A stretch of 64,000 nucleotides of DNA from Balneola sp. (GTDB lineage Bacteria > Bacteroidota > Rhodothermia > Balneolales > Balneolaceae): assembly GCA_003712055.1 (NCBI GenBank), contig RHLJ01000002.1, positions 372,001 to 436,000 of the forward strand, in the 5' to 3' direction. A program made the translations under genes and the position numbers. How positions within the stretch are numbered: the stretch's first letter is position 1; every line of letters begins with the position of its first letter. Below the pieces are notes generated by a model, which was not told where the DNA came from, ran no database searches, and saw only the letters and a list, made by a program, of their open reading frames with translations. This document shows, in pieces, positions 1 through 8,431 of the stretch.

Positions 1-1
1 A

Positions 2-55
2 TTTGTAGAACATCAAAAAGAATTTGAAATAATGATACGGAAAACAACCCAATAA
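2..55 (+). CDS. Possible 3' end of an upstream gene
   Basis: One frame is open from the left edge of the window to a TAA at 53-55, giving 17 residues that end in RKTTQ. The other two forward frames hit stops at once. The stretch lies 31 bases before pabB on the same strand, so it may be the tail of the preceding gene. It is too short to identify or to distinguish from chance. Confidence 0.25.
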   Translation, partial: FVEHQKEFEIMIRKTTQ

Positions 56-86
56 TGGAGCATAAACCGTATCATATGCAGCTTAA

Positions 87-1322
87 ATGAATGACAAGGA
101 AGGAAATATTAACGCTTTGATAGAGGCTCTTTCCAGAGAAGGAGATGTGATACTTTTAGAGTCTCAGAAGGAAGATCATCCCGAAAGCAAGACTTCATTT
201 TTGGCAGGCAGGCCAAAAGCCTGGATAAAGGCAGATGGGGGTAAAACGTATGTTTTTGAAAATGGAAACAAAACGGAGCGGGAAGGAAATATCTGGGAAC
301 AGCTTTTAGCCTTCAGGAAAAGAAATGAAGGATGGCTGTTTGGGTATTTAGGATATGATTTAAAAAATTCATTAGAAGATCTTCAGTCGGAAAATTCTGA
401 GCTTATATCGGCTCCCGATATGTATTTCATGGTACCAGATTACCTGGAAGAATTTTCATTCAACAAATCGTCAGAGATGGAAAACCGATCGGGATTCGAA
501 CTACAGGAAAAGAATCGGATTGATAAGGAAGACTATATTTCCAGAGTTGTAGAGGCAAAGAAATTAATAGGAGAAGGAGATTTTTATGAGATAAATCTGT
601 CGCATGCCCTCGAGTTCGATTTTTCAGGAAATCCACTGGAACTTTATGGCGCTATGAAAGGGAAGGGATCGGTTCCGTTTGGCGCATATCTATCAATTGG
701 TGATTTGTCGATTTGTTGTTCTTCCCCAGAGCGTTTTTTAAGAAGAAAGGCAAACAAAGTAATCTCCCAACCTATAAAAGGGACAATCTCTCGAAATGGA
801 ATCGCCGGGGATGAAAAGTTAAGACTTCTACATTCGGAAAAGAACAGAGCAGAAAACCTGATGATCGTAGATTTGGTTCGAAATGACTTAAGCAGAGTAG
901 CAAAAAACGGGTCTGTTAATGTTCAAAAACTTTTTGAGATTCAAAGCTTTGAGACCCTTCATCAAATGGTTTCAACTGTTGAATGTGAAGTGTCTTCAGA
1001 AACAGATTCTCTTGAAATCATAAAATCTTGTTTTCCAATGGGGTCTATGACTGGAGCTCCTAAGATAGCTGCAATGCAGAGTATAGAGGAATTCGAAGAT
1101 TATAAAAGAGGTATTTATTCAGGAGCAATAGGATACATAGCTCCAAACGGAGACTTTGATTTCAATGTAGTAATTCGAACAGCAATTATTCAGAATCAGC
1201 GTCTAGTTTATCCTGTTGGTGGAGCTATTACTGCCGATTCGGTTCCTGAAGAGGAATGGCAAGAAACATTAGTGAAAGCGAAGGCTCTGACCACTCTTAT
1301 TCCTAATTATAAGAATGAATGA
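87..1322 (+). CDS. pabB: Aminodeoxychorismate synthase component I (PabB)
   Basis: A chorismate-binding enzyme of 411 residues. It aminates chorismate to 4-amino-4-deoxychorismate for folate synthesis, normally with a PabA glutaminase subunit. The N-terminal half carries GWLFGYLGYD (about 88-97). The C-terminal catalytic half has PIKGT at 229-233, MIVDLVRND near 259-267 and GSMTGAPK near 318. The lysine in PIKGT is the residue that separates PabB from TrpE, which has PIAGT. Length is normal for PabB without a fused lyase. The start at 87 follows an in-frame TAA immediately upstream. No pabA or pabC lies in the window, so partners are elsewhere or to the left. Confidence 0.9.
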   Translation: MNDKEGNINALIEALSREGDVILLESQKEDHPESKTSFLAGRPKAWIKADGGKTYVFENGNKTEREGNIWEQLLAFRKRNEGWLFGYLGYDLKNSLEDLQSENSELISAPDMYFMVPDYLEEFSFNKSSEMENRSGFELQEKNRIDKEDYISRVVEAKKLIGEGDFYEINLSHALEFDFSGNPLELYGAMKGKGSVPFGAYLSIGDLSICCSSPERFLRRKANKVISQPIKGTISRNGIAGDEKLRLLHSEKNRAENLMIVDLVRNDLSRVAKNGSVNVQKLFEIQSFETLHQMVSTVECEVSSETDSLEIIKSCFPMGSMTGAPKIAAMQSIEEFEDYKRGIYSGAIGYIAPNGDFDFNVVIRTAIIQNQRLVYPVGGAITADSVPEEEWQETLVKAKALTTLIPNYKNE

Positions 1323-1367
1323 AATGCTTTCGTTAGAAGTTATGGAAGAAATTTAGAGTAATTATTC

Positions 1368-2873
1368 ATGAACGATTTACATCAAAAAGTAAATACACTT
1401 AAAGAGCTCAGAGAAAATGGATGGCAATCAATTTCGGTAAAGGAAGAAATTCGAAAGAATTTGATTAAAGCAATGCAAGAAGGGAGTCCCTTCTTTGAGG
1501 GGATTCACGGTTACGAGAAAACAGTACTCCCTCAAATTCAACATGCATTGCTTTCGAAGCATGATATGATTCTTTTGGGCCTTAGAGGACAGGCAAAAAC
1601 TAAGATGCTCCGTATGCTTGTTAACTTTTTGGATGAGTATATGCCAATTGTTGCTGGCTCTGAAATTAATGATGACCCATTTCGGCCATTATCGATCTAT
1701 GCAAAAAAACTTATTGGCGAAAAGGGGGATGATACCCCAATCGATTGGGTTCACCGTTCAAAAAGGTATGGGGAAAAATTAGCTACACCAGATACTACGG
1801 TAGCAGATTTAATAGGCGATATCGATCCGATAAAAGCCGCCACTAAAAAGATAAGCCTTTCCGATGAGAATGCCATTAATTTTGGCCTGATACCCAGGAC
1901 AAACAGAGGGATTTTTGTAATAAATGAACTCCCTGATTTACAACCCCGAATCCAGGTAGCACTACTCAATATAATGCAGGAAAGAGATATCCAGATTAGA
2001 GGTTTTCATGTACGGATTCCATTAGATGTGTCGTTGGCATTTTCAGCAAATCCTGAAGATTATACGAATCGGGGGAATATAATAACTCCGCTTAAAGATA
2101 GAATTGATGCCCAAATCATCACCCATTACCCCAAAGAGATGGAGACAGGCATTAACATCACTCGGCAAGAAGCCTGGGATGAAAGAGGAAATCAGATTTC
2201 AGTTCATATCCCCGAAGTATATCGGGAGATCATTGAGCAAGCTGCTTTTGAAGCAAGGAATTCGGAATATGTTGATCAGAAGAGTGGGGTTTCAACAAGA
2301 ATGACAATTACTGCTATGGAACAAGCCATTTCATCAGCAGAGCGAAGGGCTGTATTAAATGGTGAGCAGGAAACAGTACTCAGGATTTCTGATATCTATC
2401 ATATGGTACCAGCATTGACAGGGAAGTTGGAGTTGGTATATGAAGGTGAGCAGGAAGGAGTTATTAGCGTTGCAAAGCACATCATTGGCAAAGCAATTAG
2501 TACGATATTCAAAAAGTATTTTATAGACCCACAATCGCGAGCTGAAAAAGAACGAAGTACTTATAAACCAATTACCGAATGGTTTTCCAATGGAAATGAA
2601 GTAAATCTTCCTGATGTCTCTTCTGATAAAGAGTATCAAAAAGAGCTCGCTAAAGTCTCCGGACTAAAACAACTGGCAGTAAATGGTAGGGCTAAGAATA
2701 GTAAACTTGAGGAATTTGCCTGGATGGATTTCATGCTGGATGCTCTTCATCAACATTCTATGCTCAGTAAAGAGGATTTAGATGACCATACCTCATACTC
2801 CGATATGGTTGGAACTATGTTCTCGTCATTCAGTGATTTAAGTGATGAAGATTTTAGTAATTACGATATATAA
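1368..2873 (+). CDS. MoxR/ChlI-like AAA+ ATPase
   Basis: A 501-residue AAA+ protein of the magnesium-chelatase-subunit-I/MoxR type. Such ATPases usually act as chaperones that remodel a target together with a von Willebrand A-domain partner. The P-loop reads GLRGQAKTK (about 71-79); the last glycine of the usual GxxxxGK is alanine. A Walker B-like segment VINELPDLQPR lies near 183-193 and the sensor segment AFSANPEDYTNRG near 225. The C-terminal third is acidic and not recognised. No VWA gene is adjacent; the next gene is L31. Function beyond ATP-driven remodelling is unknown. The gap to pabB is 45 bases, so they may be cotranscribed. Confidence 0.75.
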   Translation: MNDLHQKVNTLKELRENGWQSISVKEEIRKNLIKAMQEGSPFFEGIHGYEKTVLPQIQHALLSKHDMILLGLRGQAKTKMLRMLVNFLDEYMPIVAGSEINDDPFRPLSIYAKKLIGEKGDDTPIDWVHRSKRYGEKLATPDTTVADLIGDIDPIKAATKKISLSDENAINFGLIPRTNRGIFVINELPDLQPRIQVALLNIMQERDIQIRGFHVRIPLDVSLAFSANPEDYTNRGNIITPLKDRIDAQIITHYPKEMETGINITRQEAWDERGNQISVHIPEVYREIIEQAAFEARNSEYVDQKSGVSTRMTITAMEQAISSAERRAVLNGEQETVLRISDIYHMVPALTGKLELVYEGEQEGVISVAKHIIGKAISTIFKKYFIDPQSRAEKERSTYKPITEWFSNGNEVNLPDVSSDKEYQKELAKVSGLKQLAVNGRAKNSKLEEFAWMDFMLDALHQHSMLSKEDLDDHTSYSDMVGTMFSSFSDLSDEDFSNYDI

Positions 2874-2947
2874 AATCATTGATATCGCTTATATATAGTC
2901 TTATATTTATAGCCTTTCCAAAAAACTGAAGGAAGTTCGAAGCAATT

Positions 2948-3160
2948 ATGAAAAAAGGAATTCACCCAGAATACAAAGAAATTACCGTAGTGCTTAGTGA
3001 TGGTTCTGAGATTCAAACCAGAAGTACACTAAAAACTAAAGACGGGGTGTACAAGAGTGAGATTGATTCAAAAAACCACCCTTTTTACACTAAGAAGTCG
3101 TTTACTGCGAAAGCTGGTCGAGTTGATCGATTCAAGCGTATGTACGACAAAAAGAATTAA
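2948..3160 (+). CDS. rpmE: 50S ribosomal protein L31, zinc-free form
   Basis: A 70-residue L31. It begins MKKGIHPEYKEITVVLSDG and keeps STLK near 27-30, HPFYT near 44 and GRVDRFKRMY at the end, all L31 hallmarks. The CxxC-type zinc ligands of classical L31 are missing: the first pair position is SDGSE, the second is SKNHPF, and the protein contains no cysteine. It should therefore fold without zinc, like the C-minus L31 paralogues of other bacteria. It is followed at once by a strong terminator, so it is probably expressed alone from its own AT-rich leader (2874-2947). Confidence 0.92.
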   Translation: MKKGIHPEYKEITVVLSDGSEIQTRSTLKTKDGVYKSEIDSKNHPFYTKKSFTAKAGRVDRFKRMYDKKN

Positions 3161-3176
3161 CAGGATTTTTTCCGAC

Positions 3177-3210
3177 AAAAGGATGCATTTTCCCAATGCA
3201 TCCTTTTTTT
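3177..3210 (+). terminator. Rho-independent terminator after rpmE
   Basis: The arms GGATGCATT (3181-3189) and AATGCATCC (3195-3203) pair perfectly around a TTCCC loop. Four A's precede the stem and seven T's follow it. It lies 20 bases after the L31 stop codon. The downstream hydrolase start at 3221 comes almost directly after the T-run. Confidence 0.9.
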
Positions 3211-3220
3211 ATATGTGCTC

Positions 3221-3856
3221 ATGGAGATCATTACATTTCAAGTCGGTCCTTTTCTAGAAAATACCTATCTCATTCGAGCAGGTAATGAATCCATTGTAAT
3301 AGACCCCGGGTTTTCGTCAGAACCTGAATTCCAGCAGTTTAAACGATATCTATCTGAGCAGAACAATGATCTCAAAGCAGTAGTATTGACCCACGCACAT
3401 GTAGATCACATGCTAGGTCTTCAGCGTTTACTAAAAGATTTTGAGATCCCTGTTTACCTAAATACTGAGGATCTTTTTTTGTGGGAAAATTTTGGAAGCC
3501 AGGCTACGATGTTTGGGTTACGTCAGGTTGGATTTAGTTTTATCCCAGAGCCTTTACCTGAGCAAGCCCTATTTAATATTGGGAAGTTTAGTTTCGAATG
3601 TTTGTATACACCAGGTCATTCCCCCGATCATACCTCATTATACTTCAAAGAAGAAGGAGTACTGATAGTAGGTGACGCATTATTTCGAGAAAGTATAGGG
3701 AGAACAGATCTGTACAAAGGGGATTTTGAACTTCTCGAACAATCTATCAAAGAGAAGTTATATGTTCTTCCTGACGATACAATAGTGTATCCTGGTCACG
3801 GTCCGGACACTACCATCGGGCATGAGAAGAAAAAAAATCCGTTCGTTAAGGCTTAG
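3221..3856 (+). CDS. MBL-fold metallo-hydrolase (glyoxalase II-like)
   Basis: A 211-residue metallo-beta-lactamase-fold hydrolase, probably binuclear zinc. It carries the metal motif THAHVDHMLG near 58-67, a second histidine in YTPGHSPDH near 130, the aspartate in VGDALF near 150 and a final YPGHGPDT near 190. Length and layout match the small hydroxyacylglutathione-hydrolase-like group, whose real substrates are often unknown. I chose ATG 3221 over GTG 3215 because the protein begins MEIITFQVGPFLENTYL, which is the typical family start. It converges on the TPR gene with a 4-base overlap. Confidence 0.85.
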   Translation: MEIITFQVGPFLENTYLIRAGNESIVIDPGFSSEPEFQQFKRYLSEQNNDLKAVVLTHAHVDHMLGLQRLLKDFEIPVYLNTEDLFLWENFGSQATMFGLRQVGFSFIPEPLPEQALFNIGKFSFECLYTPGHSPDHTSLYFKEEGVLIVGDALFRESIGRTDLYKGDFELLEQSIKEKLYVLPDDTIVYPGHGPDTTIGHEKKKNPFVKA

Positions 3857-4461
3857 TCTTCTTGCAGCTTAGAAATCTGAGAGCTGTAAATTTCAGCTTT
3901 ATCCTCATTAAGAGTGATTAAACGCTCATACATTTTGATAGCTTCACTCCTGTTTCCTTGCTTCTCATGGATTTTAGCAAGGGTTTCCGAAACAATATCA
4001 CCTACATCCGAAGAATCTTCACTGAGGTCTTCATCATTTGCGTCTTCATTACCCAAAGGAATTTGTATCCGCTGCGACTCAACTTCTTCCAATAGTTCTA
4101 TAAGCCTATCGAGATCCAGTATAGGTGAGGTTCGTGAGGCTTGCTGTAGCTTCCGTTGAGAAGAATAATTAGTTGAGGGCACCCTGGCTTCAAACAACTC
4201 TGGGTGTATAAGGAAATAGTGGAGATGCTCCATAAGCGGACTGCCCGGTGCATAAGTCTTTGCGATCAATGCTTCTTTAATTGCTAACTGATTTTGCCCT
4301 TGGAGGTGGTAAAACCAGGCAAGTAAAAAGTGTCCCACTGCATCCGGATCTCTTTTGTGAATTAACTTCGCAAGTTTTTTAGTACTTCCTTCCGGATCAG
4401 TTTCAAACTTCTCTACATAAGAGGAAAGAGATTTTGGTATGTTAAATGGGAGCGTCTGCAT
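3853..4461 (-). CDS. TPR-containing protein
   Basis: A 202-residue soluble protein without a signal peptide. Residues 40-70 (AVGHFLLAWFYHLQGQNQLAIKEA pattern) and 163-190 (LAKIHEKQGNRSEAIKMYERL pattern) look like tetratricopeptide helices. They are separated by an acidic linker rich in D, E and S near 135-155. It is the last gene of the minus-strand set sigma-54 activator, lptE, TPR gene, 44 bases after lptE. In related Bacteroidota a small TPR gene often sits beside lptE, from memory. It is probably a protein-interaction factor; its partner is not evident. Confidence 0.7.
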   Translation of the reverse strand: MQTLPFNIPKSLSSYVEKFETDPEGSTKKLAKLIHKRDPDAVGHFLLAWFYHLQGQNQLAIKEALIAKTYAPGSPLMEHLHYFLIHPELFEARVPSTNYSSQRKLQQASRTSPILDLDRLIELLEEVESQRIQIPLGNEDANDEDLSEDSSDVGDIVSETLAKIHEKQGNRSEAIKMYERLITLNEDKAEIYSSQISKLQED

Positions 4462-4505
4462 GTAGGAGTAAGTATAAAGCGAAGGCTAAATACATTCAAT
4501 CGTAT

Positions 4506-5027
4506 TTACCAGCTACTTACAGCGTCATTAAACATATTATTCGCAATTTGCTCCAACACTTCTTCGGTCGCATCCGTCTCTCCTCCAATAGGGTCTTCGG
4601 TTGGATCAAAAGTGAAAGTGCTGGAAAAATTTTTATCACTCCATAAAGGTTGAGGGTCACCCTTATATTGAAAGGTGGCCCGCACAGCGATCTGTATTTG
4701 GTTTTGATCAGCTTCTTCATCCCCACCAATACTAAAAGGTCTATTGCTGTAACTCACTATTGAACCATCAATTACCGCATCAGCATCGTTTTCATTACTA
4801 GCCAGTTGAAGTTTGCTTGAATTTATAAACCGGTCAATGAGAGCTTCATTAAGGCGATCACTTAAATCGCTGAAGCCGCTGTTAGATTGATCCGGAAAAA
4901 AGGGGATGTAGATCGTATTCACACCTTCCGGAATAGAAGTACCAGTAAAGCTATACCTTAGGCACGAAGTGTTGGCGACACAAAAAAGAACTACTAATAA
5001 AAATGATATTCTATTACGCCAGTCCAT
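4506..5027 (-). CDS. lptE: LptE-family outer-membrane LPS assembly lipoprotein
   Basis: A 173-residue lipoprotein. A hydrophobic signal (LLVVLFCVA) ends in a lipobox-like NTSC with Cys22. After it comes RYSFTGTSIPEGVNTIYIPFF, the characteristic opening of Bacteroidota LptE proteins. LptE plugs the LptD barrel and helps place lipopolysaccharide in the outer leaflet. The start codon overlaps the 3' end of the sigma-54 activator gene by 14 bases, which indicates translational coupling. No lptD is visible in the window. Confidence 0.8.
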   Translation of the reverse strand: MDWRNRISFLLVVLFCVANTSCLRYSFTGTSIPEGVNTIYIPFFPDQSNSGFSDLSDRLNEALIDRFINSSKLQLASNENDADAVIDGSIVSYSNRPFSIGGDEEADQNQIQIAVRATFQYKGDPQPLWSDKNFSSTFTFDPTEDPIGGETDATEEVLEQIANNMFNDAVSSW

Positions 5028-6309
5028 ACTGATCTAATTTTCGGTAAAGTGTGCGCTCGCTAATCCCCAGGGTCTCCGAAGCCTTTCTTCTGTTTCCATC
5101 AAATTTCTCCAGGGCCTTTTTGATAAGGAATTGTTCGGTTTCTTCAATTGAGGGAATCTGACCATCACCGAAGAAGTCCAACACATCCGTGTCTTCATCT
5201 TCAAAAAGTGGAGTGGTATCGTCATTACTTGAGAAGGGAATGGAGGTCATTCCTAAAGGTTTATCACCAACATCTATTCCCAGGTGCGGTGTAATCTCTG
5301 TATTAATTGTACTTCCTGAAGCAGGGGGTAGAGCTTTAATATCCTTATCGGTAATTGATGAATACAGAAAGTTCCCCAGCATTCGCTTTACATCACTTAT
5401 GTCGTTGCGAAGCTCAACCAAAGCTCTAAATACAAGTTCCCTGTCTCTTCGCTCAAAACCTGAATCAGATGTTTGTGCTCCATCAAAGTCTGAAATCATA
5501 GGCAGGTTATCTGCAGAGCCTTCGTGCTGCCTTCCTTTTAAGTACTTCTGTAACCTTTCTACATCAATAAATTGAGATTTTTCAAGCACTACGAGCTGCT
5601 CAGCCACATTTCTAAGCTCTCTGATGTTTCCGGGCCACCTATATGAGGTGAGTAACTCTCGAGCTTCATCTGAGAATCCCTTAAATACAGAATCGTAACG
5701 AGCAGAGAATTCCTGAACGAACTTCCTAAAAATGGGTATGATATCTTCCTGTCGTTCACGGAGGGGTGGGAGGTGGATTTGAACGGTATCTAACCTGTAG
5801 TATAGATCTTCCCGAAAACTTCCATCTTGTACCATTTGCCACAAATCTCTGTTTGTAGCTGCAATAAGTCGAACATCTACCTTTTTAACTTTGCTAGAAC
5901 CAACCCTGAAAAACTCACCATTTTCGAGGACGCGTAAGAGTTTTACCTGAATGTTTTTCGGAGTGTCTCCTATTTCGTCAAGGAAAATTGTTCCTCCATC
6001 AGCTTTTTCGAAATAACCCTCGCGTGCTTCATTAGCTCCTGTAAATGCTCCTTTTTCGTGCCCAAAGAGCTCACTTTCAATGATTCCTTCTGGAATAGCT
6101 CCACAGTTCACTATTACAATATCGTTAGATTTACGTGCACTGGTGCCATGAATAGCCCGTGCGGTTACATCTTTTCCTACACCACTCTCTCCCTGAAGCA
6201 ACACCGTAATGTCGGTTCTGGAAACTTGCATAATTTTGTCCACTACCTGCTTAATAGCGGGTGAACTACCTAATAATCCGAATTGCTCCTGAAATACTTC
6301 GCGATCCAT
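5014..6309 (-). CDS. Sigma-54-dependent Fis-family transcriptional activator
   Basis: A 431-residue enhancer-binding protein with no N-terminal receiver or sensor domain. The central AAA+ domain starts almost at residue 9. It has Walker A GESGVGKD at 40-47, the sigma-54 contact loop GAFTGA at 87-92 and Walker B TIFLDEIGD at 107-115. The C-terminal Fis-type helix-turn-helix lies at about 390-430 (RKASETLGISERTLYRKL). Residues 265-385 form a variable linker. Lacking a regulatory domain, it is probably controlled by level or by a partner. It is first in the set with lptE and the TPR gene. Confidence 0.9.
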   Translation of the reverse strand: MDREVFQEQFGLLGSSPAIKQVVDKIMQVSRTDITVLLQGESGVGKDVTARAIHGTSARKSNDIVIVNCGAIPEGIIESELFGHEKGAFTGANEAREGYFEKADGGTIFLDEIGDTPKNIQVKLLRVLENGEFFRVGSSKVKKVDVRLIAATNRDLWQMVQDGSFREDLYYRLDTVQIHLPPLRERQEDIIPIFRKFVQEFSARYDSVFKGFSDEARELLTSYRWPGNIRELRNVAEQLVVLEKSQFIDVERLQKYLKGRQHEGSADNLPMISDFDGAQTSDSGFERRDRELVFRALVELRNDISDVKRMLGNFLYSSITDKDIKALPPASGSTINTEITPHLGIDVGDKPLGMTSIPFSSNDDTTPLFEDEDTDVLDFFGDGQIPSIEETEQFLIKKALEKFDGNRRKASETLGISERTLYRKLDQYGLA

Positions 6310-6384
6310 TGAATGCTTTTACGTCTGACAATATGACGTAAGTTAAGCAATCAAAAGTTGTTTACTAACTCTTTTCTGGACTTT

Positions 6385-6867
6385 CTACGACTTTATTAAC
6401 TCAGTGGCTTGTTCTATTGGAAGAGCTCTTGTTTCCTTAAAACTGGAAAGCACAATATTCGAACGTGTCTTGTCAACACCGTTCCAGGATTGAATGGTTG
6501 AGAGAAGACGCTCAAAGGAAGCGGTATTTTTAGTTCTCACTTTTAGTAAGTGCGAGCCATCTCCGGTTATAGAGTGGCATTCGAGTACCTCTGGCTCATT
6601 AGATACCTTGCGAACAAATTCGGGATAGTTTTCTGACCCATCAACCTGAACAAAGAGAAAAGCAGTAATATCAAAATTGAAGTCCTTACTGTTAAGAATA
6701 GCATGATATCCCTGAATAAGTCCTCGTTCTTCGAGCTTCTTCATTCTTTCGGAAACGGAAGGCACCGATAAGTTAACAAGCTCAGCAATTTTGTTTCTTT
6801 GTGCTCGCCCGTTTTCCTGAAGGTGGTTTAGAATGGCGATGTCAATTTCATCGAGCAATTGAGTCAT
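6385..6867 (-). CDS. Lrp/AsnC-family transcriptional regulator
   Basis: A 160-residue regulator. The N-terminal winged helix-turn-helix spans about 4-60 (DEIDIAILNHLQENGRAQRNKIAEL). The C-terminal RAM ligand and oligomerisation domain spans about 70-145, with ECHSITGDGSHLLKVRT. Proteins of this family sense amino acids and usually repress their own gene. A 15-bp palindrome at 6915-6929, 48 bases upstream, is a plausible autoregulatory site. It is divergent from serS, so the shared gap may control both. Ligand unknown. Confidence 0.9.
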   Translation of the reverse strand: MTQLLDEIDIAILNHLQENGRAQRNKIAELVNLSVPSVSERMKKLEERGLIQGYHAILNSKDFNFDITAFLFVQVDGSENYPEFVRKVSNEPEVLECHSITGDGSHLLKVRTKNTASFERLLSTIQSWNGVDKTRSNIVLSSFKETRALPIEQATELIKS

Positions 6868-6914
6868 GTAAAAAATCCCTATTTCCTAAAATTTCTATGA
6901 TTAGATTTTAATTA

Positions 6915-6929
6915 CCTAATTTATTTAGG
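6915..6929. promoter_or_regulatory. Candidate Lrp-type operator
   Basis: The sequence CCTAATTTATTTAGG has perfect 5-bp arms (CCTAA/TTAGG) around a 5-base AT spacer. That is the size and AT-rich centre expected of an Lrp/AsnC box. Related half-sites (CCTAAAAT, ATTAGAT) occur between it and the regulator start. It lies in the divergent lrp-serS gap. The assignment rests on position and symmetry only. Confidence 0.4.
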
Positions 6930-7056
6930 CGATAAGTTAGAAAAGCACTATCAAAAATAAAAGATAAAAGTAATAAGCCTCTTAAAAAAAAGTGAAGTAA
7001 TAGATTTAATAGGCCTTATCTTTAGTGCGATTTTAAACTCCCAATAAAAGCAAAGA

Positions 7057-8325
7057 ATGTTAGATATAGGCTTCATCAAAGCGAATAAAGAGCTGGTTGA
7101 ACAAGCAATAGTGAATAAAGGTGAAAAGGACATTTCCATAGTTGAGGAAGTGTTAGCTAAAGATGAAGAATGGAGATCTTTAGTTCATAAGGCAGATTCT
7201 TTGAGAAGTGAAAGCAATACTAAGGCCAAACAAATTGGGGCGTTAATGGGGCAGGGTAAAAAAGATGAGGCACAAGCTATAATTGCTGAAACTTCTTCAA
7301 TTAAGGAAGAAATCAAGAAGCTTGAAGAGCAAGAGAAGGTACTTACAACAGAAAGAGAACAGATGCTTCTTAGAATTCCTAATGTTCCACATCCTACCGT
7401 TCCTGTAGGTGCGACCGAGGAAGAAAATGAAGTTTTCTCAACATGGGGAGCTCCTAATCAGGATGAATGGCGAAAACCGCATTGGGAAATCACTGAACGC
7501 TATGGCTGGGTAGATTTTGAAAGAGGAGTAAAGGTAACTGGCGCTGGGTTTCCGTTTTATGTAGGTCCTGTTGCTCAATTACAACGCGCTCTCATCAATT
7601 ATTTTATTACTGAAGCGGGAAAAGCAGGATATACCGAATTGCAGGCTCCTTTCTTCATTAATGAGGATTCGGCCAGAGGAACAGGTCAAATTCCTGATAA
7701 AGAAGATATGATGTATGTAATCCCCAGAGATGAATTCTTTGCAATACCTACGGCAGAAGTACCGGTCACTAACTTCCATAGAGATGAGATTCTAAAAGAA
7801 GATGAGCTTCCGGTACAGTATGTATGTTACACTCCTTGCTGGAGGAGAGAAGCTGGTTCATATGGAAAGGATGTAAGGGGCCTGAATCGCCTACATCAGT
7901 TTGATAAAGTAGAGATTGTTAAGATTGTACATCCTGAAACTTCCTATGAAGAGCTTGAAAATTTACGAGAACACTCCGAAATGCTATTAAAAGCATTGGA
8001 ACTACCTTTCCGCACTTTACTGATGTGTACCGGGGATATGGGTTTTACGCAAAGCAAAAAATATGATTTAGAGGTATGGAGTCCTGGTCAAAAGCGATGG
8101 TTGGAGGTGAGTTCTTGTTCAAATTTTGAGAGTTTCCAGGCAAGAAGAATGCAGCTCAGGTATCGAAAAGGAGAAAAGCAGACTGAGATGGTACACACGT
8201 TAAATGGATCTGCATTGGCTCTTCCAAGAGTAGTCGCTTCTATTTTAGAAACTTACCAAGAGGAAAATGCTAAGGTTCGAGTACCTGAAGTCTTGAAGCC
8301 TTATATCGGTAGGGAATATCTTTAG
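7057..8325 (+). CDS. serS: Seryl-tRNA synthetase
   Basis: A 422-residue class II synthetase that charges tRNA-Ser and, in most bacteria, tRNA-Sec. The N-terminal coiled-coil arm that grips the long variable arm of the tRNA spans about 30-105. Motif 2 is PCWRREAGSYGKDVRGLNR near 260, with SSCSNFESFQARRM near 350. Motif 3 is GSALALPRVVASILE near 385. Full length for the family. The TAG stop runs directly into an 11-copy heptamer array, with no conventional terminator. Divergent from the Lrp regulator. Confidence 0.97.
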   Translation: MLDIGFIKANKELVEQAIVNKGEKDISIVEEVLAKDEEWRSLVHKADSLRSESNTKAKQIGALMGQGKKDEAQAIIAETSSIKEEIKKLEEQEKVLTTEREQMLLRIPNVPHPTVPVGATEEENEVFSTWGAPNQDEWRKPHWEITERYGWVDFERGVKVTGAGFPFYVGPVAQLQRALINYFITEAGKAGYTELQAPFFINEDSARGTGQIPDKEDMMYVIPRDEFFAIPTAEVPVTNFHRDEILKEDELPVQYVCYTPCWRREAGSYGKDVRGLNRLHQFDKVEIVKIVHPETSYEELENLREHSEMLLKALELPFRTLLMCTGDMGFTQSKKYDLEVWSPGQKRWLEVSSCSNFESFQARRMQLRYRKGEKQTEMVHTLNGSALALPRVVASILETYQEENAKVRVPEVLKPYIGREYL

Positions 8326-8402
8326 AGGTGAGAGGTGAGAGGTGAGAGGTGAGAGGTGAGAGGTGAGAGGTGAGAGGTGAGAGGTGAGAGGTGAGAGGTG
8401 AG
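8326..8402. repeat. Heptamer tandem array, 11 x AGGTGAG
   Basis: Exactly eleven uninterrupted copies of AGGTGAG (77 bp) begin at the base after the serS TAG. Just downstream CCTCTCAC (8421-8428) is the complement of GTGAGAGG, so any register of the array can fold into a hairpin with it. The array fills the convergent gap between serS and the small membrane protein gene. Perfect copies imply recent expansion by slippage, so copy number probably varies between strains. Confidence 0.97.
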
Positions 8403-8431
8403 GCTGCTCATCACTTATCTCCTCTCACTTA

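Noticed and set aside
6930-7056. T-box or other riboswitch in the serS leader
   Set aside because: Only weak, unordered inverted segments are present. No T-box consensus, specifier hairpin or terminator is visible.
8326-8402. Heptamer array as a CRISPR or CRISPR-like array
   Set aside because: There are no spacers; units are contiguous 7-mers, and no cas gene is in the window.
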